A DNA stretch of 64,000 bases, taken from NCBI GenBank assembly GCA_963576735.1, contig OY755198.1, forward strand, positions 8,728,535 to 8,792,534. The letters are read 5' to 3'. This document shows positions 17,565-26,966 of the stretch, one piece after another. Source of the DNA: Bedellia somnulentella. Its lineage: Eukaryota > Arthropoda > Insecta > Lepidoptera > Bedelliidae. Position 1 is the first letter of the stretch. Every line of letters starts with the position of its first letter. The position numbers and the translations under genes were made by a program. Below the pieces are notes generated by a model. That model did not search any database, was not told where the DNA came from, and saw nothing but the letters and a program-made list of their open reading frames with translations.

Positions 17565-20500
17565 CTAATGACGTGCGCCGCGGCGGCGGACCTTTCTGCG
17601 GTTCGGGTCCGCCAACTCTCTATCTCTTTCCGCTGCCTCCTTCGCGAGCATGACTGTCTCGCAGAAGGAAGCCATTGCTGCCCACGCAGACGGTCTTTCG
17701 ACCATGGCCGCCACCACGGCCCGCAACGACAAATCCGGGCCGATCTCCGCTTGGAGAATCGCCCTCTCTCGAGACCAGGCCGGGCACACTTCAAGTGTGT
17801 GCTCGGCCGTGTCCTCTGGGCACGCCAAGCAGTGGTGACATCGGGCACACTGCTCCCTGCCCAGCCTCCACAGGTACCTTCCAAAGCAGCCATGCCCTGT
17901 CAGCACCTGTGTAAGCCGAAAGCTGAGAGCTCCGTGTTCCCGCTGCAACCACCGCTCGAAGACGGGGAGAATCGCCTCCACCGTCCTGTGCCCGGCGCTC
18001 GGCTCACCCAGCCTAAGCGCCCAAGCCTCGAGGGCGACTGCCTCCACCTCCAAGCGGTAGGCAGCCGTCTCCGTCTGCGTGGGCCAGTGGCCCTGAGCCC
18101 GCCGTTCCTTCCGCCAGTGGAACGTCGACGCGAGGACTCTCGCGTCTAGGTCCCACGGCATTGACCCCGCCAATAAGCAGGCAGCCTCGCGAGAGATTGT
18201 GCGGTAGCCTCTCGACACCCTGGTCGCAATGAGCCTTTGCGGCGCATGAAGCAGCGCCGCGTTCGGCCCATTCAGGGTGTCAGCCCATATCGGGGAGCCG
18301 TACATGGCCATCGACCGCACGACCCCCGCATATAGCTGCCTGCAGCCAGACCTGGGGCCCCCCAGGTTTGGCAGCAGCTTACAGAGCGCCGCTGCTGCCA
18401 CTATCAGTCTCGGCCCCAGGCGCTCGAAGTGGGCGCGGAAGGTCCAACGGCCGTCGAGAATCAATCCGAGGTACTGCAGAGTTGTCTCGACGGCAATCCT
18501 TACCCCGCCCACAACAATGGCGGAGTCTACCGGCGGGCGATTCCGGGCCCCGTGAAACCACAGGGCCTGGGATTTGTTCAGGGCCACTTCAAGGCCCAAC
18601 AACTTAATGCGGTGCACCACCTGGGCCACGCCAGCCGTTGCCCGGATGGCGGCCTCTCTGAACGTCTTCCCTCGGGTCGTTACCAGGGTGTCATCAGCGT
18701 AGCATACCACTTGAACACCCGGGATGAAGGCGCCGCGCAACACCCAATCGTAGCCAATGTTCCACAGAAGCGGTCCGAGGACCGACCCCTGCGGAACACC
18801 GCAAGACATACTACGGCGGCACCAACCCTCCCGACCCGGATACGCAATTTGCCGGTTCGAGAGGTACGACCCGAGAATATCCCTCAAATAGGGAGGCACT
18901 CCGTGGTATACAAGTGCCTCCCTGATACACGAAAAGGGCAAGGTGTTGAAGGCGTTCCTAATGTCCAAGGAACACGCCAGCACCACCTCGCCCCGAGAGA
19001 CCGCCTCGTCCGCTATACCTCGGACGCGTTGCACCGCATCAATTGTTGAGCGGCAGCTGCGGAAGCCGAACTGCTGGTCCGATATATTCGGACCAGACTC
19101 CTCCAGATGCTCGACGACGCGGGAAGAGATGACTCTCTCCAAAAGTTTTCCCACCTCGTCGAGCAGTACGATGGGCCGGAACGCCGAGGGCTCAAGTGAG
19201 TCGGCGGGGCGCCCCTCCTTGCGCAACAACACCAATTTACCTGTTCTCCAAGGCTCAGGAAACACTCCTCTTTCCAGGCACATGGAGAACAGGTTACACA
19301 ACCTATCAGCAAGGAAGGGCTTCAGCGCCACAACCCAGGCCTGCCCCGGGATTCCATCTAAGCCCGGGGCCGTCTTCTTTGCCTGGAGGCGCTTGACGGC
19401 CACCGCCAACTCTGGCTCAGTGACCTCCGGCACCACCTCTTCAACCTCCGCAGCTGCTATAGACCCTCCCATCTCCGGGGCCGGGTGTTCCGGCCTTGAT
19501 GGGAACAAGACCGAGACAACGTTCTCCACGACGTCCAGCTGGAGACTACTGGTCAATGGGGGTGCCCAGGGACGCAGCTTTTGCCGCGCCATCCTGTACG
19601 GCCGCCCCCATGGGTCATCGTTGAGAGTCTCCAACAGTTCCTTCCTGGAGGCGATTTGGGCCCTAAAGATTTCCAGTTTAAGGGCCTGTTTTGCCTCCTT
19701 ATAGGCGTCGTAGAGACGGCCTTCCTCGGCCTCGTCCCGGCGTCTTCTTCTTCTGTGACGGGCGTACTGGCGCCTTGCCGCAACGCATGCCGTGCGAAGC
19801 TGCGCAATGTGGTCATTCCACCAGTACACCCGTCGTCTCGGAGCCATCGGGCCCGCGCGGGGCATAGATGCGTCGCAGATCTCTGTGAGAGCCTCACGAA
19901 ACCAGGTCACCTCGTCGTTCAGGTTGGCGGCCCTATCTGGGCTGGCCACCCAAGACTGGACAATGGCAGCTTCCGTCATGAGCTCCTTGTCCAGCCTGCT
20001 GAGGGCCCATCTTGGTCCCTCGTTGGCCGACGGGCCACTTGACGTGGTGGCCTGGCGAGACGCGGAGATGTCGAAGCGAATGTAACGGTGATCCGAGAAC
20101 ACCTCCACGTCCGTGATGACTCTCCAGCCCTGGATAAGGGCGCAGAGGTCGGGAGTCGCTAGTGTCAGGTCGACCAGAGAACTCCCGTTGCGACGCACAC
20201 AGGTGGGTACCGAACCCCTGTTGGCGACAACCATTCCTGTAGCTGTCAACCACTCAACGACGGTGTCGCCGAATGGATCATCGACCGGGGAGCCCCAAGC
20301 TAAAGACTTGGCATTAAAATCCCCGGCAATCAACACTCGGCGAGGGCGGCTTCGCAGGACTACTGCTTCCAATTCCCCAAGCAAGACCTCGAGGTCAGCG
20401 CGCGGTCGGTTGGGGGAGAAATAAACGGAGACCAGAACCTCCTCTCCCACCAACGCCGAAACAAAGCTGTGACCCCGAGTCACGTCCCGAAACTGCAAAC

Positions 20501-20687
20501 CAGCAGCCCCCGAGATAGTGATAGCCGCTACACCGTCTAGGTCCGACACCCAGTTTGCCCCCGCAGGGACAAAGTATGGCTCCGAAACCATTCCAATTTT
20601 AATTGACCACTGTGCCATGCTCTGTAGAAACAGGTTCTGGGCGCAGGCACAGTGGTTCAGGTTCGCCTGGAGGAACCGCGTGGCCAT
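17565..20687 (-). CDS. E4 ORF2: APE-type endonuclease and reverse transcriptase
   Basis: 1040-residue EN-RT protein starting MATRFLQANLNHC. Endonuclease motifs: SEPYF, IAGDFNAKS, SDHRYIRF. RT motifs: SAFRPIVLLDEVGKLLERV, SLDIRNAFNTLPF, CGVPQGSVLGPLLWN, CYADDTLVT. C-terminal CHHCLACPEDTAEHTLEVC. It overlaps the ORF1 stop by one base. It is clearly a different subfamily from E2, E3 and E5 throughout, and nearly identical to the visible part of E1. No inactivating mutation is visible. Confidence 0.92.
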   Translation of the reverse strand: MATRFLQANLNHCACAQNLFLQSMAQWSIKIGMVSEPYFVPAGANWVSDLDGVAAITISGAAGLQFRDVTRGHSFVSALVGEEVLVSVYFSPNRPRADLEVLLGELEAVVLRSRPRRVLIAGDFNAKSLAWGSPVDDPFGDTVVEWLTATGMVVANRGSVPTCVRRNGSSLVDLTLATPDLCALIQGWRVITDVEVFSDHRYIRFDISASRQATTSSGPSANEGPRWALSRLDKELMTEAAIVQSWVASPDRAANLNDEVTWFREALTEICDASMPRAGPMAPRRRVYWWNDHIAQLRTACVAARRQYARHRRRRRRDEAEEGRLYDAYKEAKQALKLEIFRAQIASRKELLETLNDDPWGRPYRMARQKLRPWAPPLTSSLQLDVVENVVSVLFPSRPEHPAPEMGGSIAAAEVEEVVPEVTEPELAVAVKRLQAKKTAPGLDGIPGQAWVVALKPFLADRLCNLFSMCLERGVFPEPWRTGKLVLLRKEGRPADSLEPSAFRPIVLLDEVGKLLERVISSRVVEHLEESGPNISDQQFGFRSCRSTIDAVQRVRGIADEAVSRGEVVLACSLDIRNAFNTLPFSCIREALVYHGVPPYLRDILGSYLSNRQIAYPGREGWCRRSMSCGVPQGSVLGPLLWNIGYDWVLRGAFIPGVQVVCYADDTLVTTRGKTFREAAIRATAGVAQVVHRIKLLGLEVALNKSQALWFHGARNRPPVDSAIVVGGVRIAVETTLQYLGLILDGRWTFRAHFERLGPRLIVAAAALCKLLPNLGGPRSGCRQLYAGVVRSMAMYGSPIWADTLNGPNAALLHAPQRLIATRVSRGYRTISREAACLLAGSMPWDLDARVLASTFHWRKERRAQGHWPTQTETAAYRLEVEAVALEAWALRLGEPSAGHRTVEAILPVFERWLQREHGALSFRLTQVLTGHGCFGRYLWRLGREQCARCHHCLACPEDTAEHTLEVCPAWSRERAILQAEIGPDLSLRAVVAAMVERPSAWAAMASFCETVMLAKEAAERDRELADPNRRKVRRRGARH

Positions 20688-22840
20688 TATTGATCAATGA
20701 CCACGGGCTCCCCCCCTTCTTCCATAGGCTCACTGTTGTTAGTCAGCGAGCGAGAAGACTTTGTTGGCTGCCGTTTTGATACAGCCCCAGGACCGGACTT
20801 TTTATTAGCCTTCTTAGTGCACGACTTTGCCCCAATCCGGTGCTCTGCTGGCTTGTTGTCAGCAGCGCAGATGGGGCAGTAGGGCTTTTTGTCACAGTTC
20901 CTCGCTTGGTGGCCCTCATCTCCGCAGCGGAAACAAAGCCCACTGCGGTCTGTGCTTGAAAGGCAGGTGCTACGAACATGCCCGATTTCTAGGCACTTAT
21001 AGCACCTTAAGTCCTGGCGAGGCAAAATTTGGACGCGGGCCAAACTCCAGCCAATCTGAATTGCCCCGATCTTGCTCACCTTTTTGAGTGTTTCAGCGGG
21101 GCAGCGAACCCAAACTGATCCCTTCCCTCTCGGGCCTTCTCTTATCTCGCCGATTTTAACGTCGGCAGCAGAACATTCGCCTACATTGGCGACTGCCTCT
21201 GACACCTCTTCAGGAGATATTGAGTCGTCCAGGCCGAGCAGACGCATATCCCTCATCATCATCGGTCTAGCCACCTTCGCTTCAGGAGGCAAGACTTCTT
21301 GAAGTTTGGAGGCCAGTACGTCTGCTTTGATTTTAGCATCGGCACCGGACACCTCGATTAATCTCGCTCCAGTAATCGTCTTGCGAGTCCTAATCTTATT
21401 GATGCCGATTCCAGCTAGGTCAATAGCCTGTCTAGCTCGCCTCATTATTGAAGGGTATGAAGAGCCTTGAGCTTCGGGCCCCTCTTTAAGGGTGACACTA
21501 ACAGCTGCAGATCGAGGTACCCTAATCACAGAAGAAGCTTTCTTCTTATCCGCGATTTTAGCTGCAGCTGGTGTTGACGGTGAAGGCTTCTTCTTGCGCC
21601 TTACAACAGTAGCCCACGTGTCTGGTTCCCGAGCAGACGGGCCTGGCAAGGGCAGGTCCTGTGGAAGCCTTGATGAAGAAGGCACTCTGGTGCTGGCAGT
21701 TTCCGGCTTGGACGGGGCTGGAGCTTTGGATTGCGCCGGTTTGTTGGCCGACTTTTTCCCCCTTCCTTTCCCTTTCGCCTTTCCACTAGCCTGTGCTGGT
21801 TCCTCACTTGCGTCAGAAGGTTTTGCCGGAACTTTCTTTGCAGCATCTGCGGCAAGGGGTGGGCGAACACGTTGAGCTGGCAGAAGTCGTTCCTCAAGGC
21901 CCTCAAACCTAGCGTTAATCATCGATCCCACCTGGATCATGATGGAGCGCGCCAGATCGTCACTGTTCGGGGCAACTACACCAGGAGTAGAACGAGCACT
22001 CATCACTTCAGCCTTGAGTTCAGCGAGCTCCCGGCGCAGACAGTCGAGCTGGTTTGCCAGGTTCGCTTTTTCCTCAAGAGCCTTAGTATTTTGGTCTCTC
22101 AAGCGGGTTATCTCCTCCTGTAAAGAAACCACTTCCGACGAGGATGAGCATTCTCGAAGCCGCTCGGTGTATTCGGTGATATCCTCCGCTGCGTCTTTTA
22201 ATGCCCTCACAAATGTTCCTTTAAGGTTGCCTGATCTCCTGGCAACCTCAAGAACAATTGTTGCACCTTCCTTCACAATTTGGGCAAGATCCGCCGCAGA
22301 TTTAACCTCCCTAGGAGTAGGCGATGATCTAAGAGTTACCCTCTTAGATACATACCTGTCCACTTTCTTTAACAGGTCTTCCTGCTCGCTGCTTTTAAGC
22401 TCTTCCCTTAGGAATTGCTTCCTCATAGCTGCAGCTTCAGCCCTAGCTTTACCAACCCCAACATATTGACCCGTCGAGGGTGGTCTTCCGCGGCCTCTTT
22501 TCGAAGGCGTCTTGCTGGTAGAAGCAGCAGTCCGAACGCTTCCATCCGAATCGGAGGTACTCAACCCGCTTGTAGCAGGTCGTTTCCTCTGAAGTTCCAA
22601 TAAACTATTGGAACTTCCCGCCGTAACGAGAGACGAGTCACTTACGTTCCCTTCAGTATCGGAGTCCATAAACAAGCCAGAGTTGTCGTTTTGGAGGTCA
22701 ATTCGACCTCCCGAGAGATGGGTGTTGCCCCCCCCAGAATACGAGGGGCTGCCTGTATCCGAAGATACAGGGAGGGATTCTCCACCGACGGGGCCGGTGG
22801 TACCCTCCTGGGGTAAAAACTGTATATTTTCACTCATCAT
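20687..22840 (-). CDS. E4 ORF1: Gag-like protein with zinc knuckles
   Basis: 717-residue Gag-like protein starting MMSENIQFLPQEG; the ATG is doubled and either codon could serve. Same layout as E1: Ser/Asp-rich N-terminus, KRGRGRPPSTGQY motif near residue 115, coiled-coil-like region, KGKGRGKK segment and three knuckles (CYKCLEIGHVRSTC, CFRCGDEGHQARNC, CPIC...H...C). It differs from E1 by scattered substitutions only. Codons about 15-35 overlie a pair of hairpins seen in every copy. Confidence 0.88.
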   Translation of the reverse strand: MMSENIQFLPQEGTTGPVGGESLPVSSDTGSPSYSGGGNTHLSGGRIDLQNDNSGLFMDSDTEGNVSDSSLVTAGSSNSLLELQRKRPATSGLSTSDSDGSVRTAASTSKTPSKRGRGRPPSTGQYVGVGKARAEAAAMRKQFLREELKSSEQEDLLKKVDRYVSKRVTLRSSPTPREVKSAADLAQIVKEGATIVLEVARRSGNLKGTFVRALKDAAEDITEYTERLRECSSSSEVVSLQEEITRLRDQNTKALEEKANLANQLDCLRRELAELKAEVMSARSTPGVVAPNSDDLARSIMIQVGSMINARFEGLEERLLPAQRVRPPLAADAAKKVPAKPSDASEEPAQASGKAKGKGRGKKSANKPAQSKAPAPSKPETASTRVPSSSRLPQDLPLPGPSAREPDTWATVVRRKKKPSPSTPAAAKIADKKKASSVIRVPRSAAVSVTLKEGPEAQGSSYPSIMRRARQAIDLAGIGINKIRTRKTITGARLIEVSGADAKIKADVLASKLQEVLPPEAKVARPMMMRDMRLLGLDDSISPEEVSEAVANVGECSAADVKIGEIREGPRGKGSVWVRCPAETLKKVSKIGAIQIGWSLARVQILPRQDLRCYKCLEIGHVRSTCLSSTDRSGLCFRCGDEGHQARNCDKKPYCPICAADNKPAEHRIGAKSCTKKANKKSGPGAVSKRQPTKSSRSLTNNSEPMEEGGEPVVIDQ

Positions 22841-23320
22841 AAAATTTTTTTGGTAGGCAATTTTACCCTCGGCCTACCATCGAGCATTCCCTCCCCCCGC
22901 GCTTGGCACTGGGTTCCTCCCAGCCATTCATCCCCTCGGCACGCTGACCTTGGGATTAGGGTAATTTTTTATAGAGGTTTTCTTCCTCGCGGCTCAGACC
23001 TCAGTGGCCTGAGCCCCCGTTCTTACAAGTAAGTTTACGGGTTGGCCGACAGTGACGTAAAGAAACTGCCGCCCCCTAACCACCAGGCCGCTCAATGTGA
23101 GACAGACGCCGGGGCTACACTCCACTAAATTAACCCGATGCGGGAAAAACTACTCGACAAGCCAAGCACATGAAGTGCAATGACTTCTCGTCCACTTACT
23201 GCTACCTCTGGAAGCAGAGGAGAGAAGCGGACCCACCTCGATGCCATTGGCTTCACCCCGGACTGGATTGCCCGGGGCTACTGAGCCCCCACGCCACGAC
23301 AAGGCTGCACCGTGTGGGGG
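22841..23320 (-). other. E4 5' UTR
   Basis: Leader of E4, nearly identical to that of E1 and different in its distal half from E2, E3 and E5. It contains the conserved GGTAGGC/GCCTACC hairpin (about 22852-22880). Confidence 0.75.
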
Positions 23321-23386
23321 ACCTAACCTAACCTAACCTAACCTAACCTAACCTAACCTAACCTAACCTAACCTAACCTAACCTAA

Positions 23387-23442
<56 letters not shown>
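23321..23442. repeat. Telomeric (CCTAA)n array plus E5 poly(A) tail
   Basis: About 13.6 CCTAA units (23321-23388) followed by 54 T (23389-23442), the longest poly(A) tail of the set. Confidence 0.97.
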
Positions 23443-23444
<2 letters not shown>

Positions 23445-23833
23445 GTGGGGAAATCCTCATGGATTCCCCGCCGCATGGGGGTGCGACGGGGATATGTCAG
23501 ACTCGTACTGACTAAAACCCCACGGTGGTCCTTCTTGGTGCCTGTTTGTGGAGCCTTCGGGTCGTCTGGCATTAAGCAATTCATCGCCGCTGACTCCACG
23601 CACCTAACGCTTGTCAGCGTTCCATCTTAAGGGGGGGGACAGAACCCCCTTTTCCTCATTTGTAGTCCCGGACGCTCAGGACCACCTAAGCGCCCGTCCT
23701 TCTTGGGCAGGGTTTGGTAGCGCACAGATAGCCCCACTCTGCACGCCTCCTGCCCGTGGAGCCCCGCTTTCGACGACGCACGCCATATGGGGGCTCCGTG
23801 GTCTTAGAAGACCCTAACCGAGGCCGCGGTGCG
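23443..23833 (-). other. E5 3' UTR with conserved hairpins
   Basis: Stems on the + strand: GTCAG/CTGAC (23496-23512), GTGGAG (23548-23553) with CTCCAC (23594-23599), AACGCT/AGCGTT with a 4-base loop (23606-23621), a GGACGCTCAGG stem starting at 23670, and a GGGCAGG stem with an inner arm changed at two places that remain G-U pairs in the sense RNA. Confidence 0.72.
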
Positions 23834-26800
23834 TCAGTGGTTCCTGGCACCGCGGCGACGACGGCCCCTTCCAGTGGGGTCCGCCAACTCCCTCTCTCTT
23901 TCGGCGGCCTCCTTTGCAAGCATGACGTGTTCGCAAAAGGAGGCCGCCGCCGCCCACGCATCGGGTCTCTCCACCATGGCCGTGACTAAGGCTGGTAGAG
24001 AGAGATCCGGGCCAACGATCGCCCGGAGTGCTGCCCTCTCGTCGTCCCAAGCTGGGCACACCTCAACGGTGTGTTGCGCCGTATCTTCGGGGCAGTTCAG
24101 ACAGTGGTGGCAACGAGCAGCCTGCTCCTTGCCCAGCCGCCACAGGTATTTCCCGAAGCAACCATGCCCGGAAAGGACCTGTGTCAGCCGAAAGCTCAGA
24201 GATCCGTGCTCTCGCTGCAACCACTGCGTGAAGACGGGGAGAATGGCCTCCACCGTCTTGTGCCCCGCGCTCGGCTGTCCCAGCCGTAGCGCCCAAGCTT
24301 CCAGGGCAGCAGCTTCAACCTCCGTTTTGTAAGCCGCAGTTTCCCGTTGCGTGGGCCAGTGGCCCTGAGTCCGCCGTTCTTCTCGCCAATGGAAAGTGGA
24401 TGCTAGAACGTTTGCATCCAAATCCCATGGCAAAGAACCCGCCAAAAGGCAGGCAGCCTCCCGGGATACCGTTCGGTATCCCCTTGACGCCCTTACGGCC
24501 ATAAGACGTTGCGGCGCATTAAGAAGCGCCGCATTTGAACCATTAAGGGCGTCTGACCAAACTGGGGAGCCGTACATAGCCATGGACCGTACGACTCCCA
24601 TGTAGAGCTGCCTTAACCGTCCCGAGGGCCCCCTAGGTTCGGCAAGAGTCTGCAAAGCGCAGCTGCCGCAACCATAAGTCGGGGCCCCAAGCGCTCGAAG
24701 TGAGCGCGGAACGTCCAACGGCCGTCGAGCACTAATCCCAGATATTTCAAAGTGGACTCGACGGCAATCCTCACGCCACCCACAACGATGGCGGATTCTC
24801 CCTCTGGCGGACGGTTCCGAGGCCCATGGAACCACATGGCCTCGGATTTGTTCAGGGCCACTTCAAGGCCCAGAAGCCTTATACGGCGCACTACGTGTGC
24901 CACTCCCGCTGTTGCGCGGATGGCGGCTTCCCTGAATGTTTTTCCCCGAGCCGTCACTAGGGTGTCGTCTGCATAGCAGGTGAGTTGGACACCCCAGAGG
25001 TTGGCACCGCGCAAGACCCAGTCATAGCCGATGTTCCACAGGAGCGGCCCTAGAACAGAGCCCTGTGGCACACCGCAAGACATTGCGCGACTACTCCAAC
25101 CCTCCCGAACCGGATAGGTTATAGAACGGTCCGAGAGGTACGACTCGAGGATCCTCAATACGTACGGAGGCACTGCATGATATTTGAGTGCCTCTAGTAT
25201 ACAGGGCCAGGGCATGGTGTTGAAAGCGTTAGCGATGTCCAATGACACCGCCAGCACAACTTCGCCCTGGCTTACCGCCTCATCCGCGGTTGCGCGAACG
25301 CGCAAAACTGCATGCACCGTTGAGCGGCACCGGCGGAAGCCGTACTGTTGGTCCGACAGATTTGGACCTATGTCGTCGAGGTGCTCGGCGATTCGGGCAG
25401 AGATCACTCTTTCAAAAAGTTTGCCCGCCTCGTCGAGCAGCACGATCGGCCGAAACGCCGATGGTTCAACGGAGTCAGCGGGGCGTCCCTCTTTGCGCAA
25501 TAGGACTAGTTTTCCTACCTTCCAAGGCTTAGGAAACGCACTTTGGGTTAAGCACATGGAAAGCAGGGTCCGGAATTCCTCCTCAAGATAGGGCTCTAGT
25601 GCAGCGACCAAGGCTCGCCCCGGGATTCCATCTAGTCCCGGGGCCGTCTTTTTTGCCTTTAACCGCTTTATTGCGACCGCCAACTCCGCTTCCGTCACCG
25701 CTGGAACAACCTCGACTGCATCCGCCGGACTATGCCGCACCGGAGCCATCAACGGGGGCTGGTGTTCTGCTCTTGCCGGGAACAAGGCCGATACCACGTT
25801 TTCAACAACCTGAGGCTGGAGACTCGTAGTTAGTGGGGGTGCCCAGGGGCGGAGTTTTTGTCGTGCCGCTCTATATGGCCTTCCCCACGGGTCGTTATTC
25901 AGAGTCTCCAGCATCTCCGCCTTCGACGCGAGTTTGGCCGCAAATATCGCAGATTTGAGGGCCCACTTCGCCTCGCGATACTCGTTTACAATGCGGAGCT
26001 CCTCGGCCTCGTCCCGGAATCTCCGTCTCCTGTATCTGTTGCACCGGCGGCCCGCCGCTAAACTTGCTCGTCGGAGCTGAGCAATTTCAGCAGACCACCA
26101 ATGAACTTGGCGTCTCGGAACCATTTTTCCCGCTCGGGGCATCGACGCATCACAAATCTCTGTGAGGGCCACACAAAACCAGTCCACCCCACGACTGATG
26201 CTATTTGCCAAATCAGGCGGTGCAGACCAGGACTGGACGATGGCTGCTTCAGCCAGCAAATCTTTGTCCAGCCTGCTGAGGGCCCATCTTGGACCCATAT
26301 TCGTCGCCGAATTGCCTGCTGAGGTGGATGCACGGGACGCAGAGACCTCGAACCGTATATAGCGATGGTCCGAGTATGTTTCTGCGTCCGTGATGACCCT
26401 CCAGCCCTTAATTAGGGCCCAGAGACCGGGAGTTGCGAAGGTCAGATCGACAATCGAACTCCCGTTGTGCCGGACGCATGTGGGTGTCGAACCTCTGTTT
26501 GCCACAGTTAACCCCGTGGCCGTCGCCCATTCTATGACAGCCGAGCCAAAGCGGTCCGTCGCCGGAGAACCCCAAGCCACAGATTTGGCGTTAAAGTCCC
26601 CAGCGACTAACACCTGGCGTGGGCGACGTTGCAGGACTGCTGCTTCCAACTCCTGGAGGAATACCTCGTATTCGGCAAAAGAATTGTTTGGGGAGAAGTA
26701 AATTGAGATAATAACAATCTCCCCAACTCGCGCCGAAACGTAACCCCTGCCCCTAACTACCTCTTCAAGCAGCAGCCCTGATGCCTGGCTGACGGTGATC

Positions 26801-26964
26801 GCCGCCACGCCATTCAGGTCCGACACCCAGTTTGCCCCTGTAGGAACGAAGTATGGCTCCGAGACCACCCCCACTTGAATCAACCACTGCGCTGTGCTTT
26901 GGAAGAACAAATCCTGAGCAGTGGCGCAGTGGTTGAGATTGGTTTGGAGGAACTTTAGGGCCAT
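23834..26964 (-). pseudogene. E5 ORF2: endonuclease-reverse transcriptase, frameshifted
   Basis: The reading frame starts MALKFLQTNLNHC at 26964 and runs 783 residues through the endonuclease (VSEPYF, VAGDFNAKS, SDHRYIRF) and all RT catalytic blocks (SLDIANAFNTMPW, CGVPQGSVLG, CYADDTLVT). It then stops at TAA 24615-24613, where the other copies read Gly-Cys-Arg-Gln-Leu. One base is missing there. The remaining ~259 codons (GRLRQLYMGVV onward, with the C-terminal CHHCLNCPEDTAQHTVEVC motif) continue in another frame to 23834. A truncated protein with an intact RT core but no CCHC motif would be made. Confidence 0.9.
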
Positions 26965-26966
26965 TG

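Larger units (their letters stand above)
17188..23320 (-). mobile_element. E4: SART-like telomere-specific non-LTR retrotransposon, full length
   Basis: A complete 6.13-kb minus-strand element: 5' UTR 22841-23320, ORF1 20687-22840, ORF2 17565-20687, 3' UTR 17188-17564. Nearly identical to E1 wherever E1 is visible. Both ORFs are open and overlap as UAAUG. Its 5' junction with (CCTAA)n has one A fewer (GGGGGACC) than the other copies (GGGGGAACC). Confidence 0.9.

Noticed and set aside
17205..18149. 314-codon + strand open frame at the E4 3' end
   Set aside because: Spans the 3' UTR and the antisense of ORF2, and is not conserved in E2, E3 or E5.
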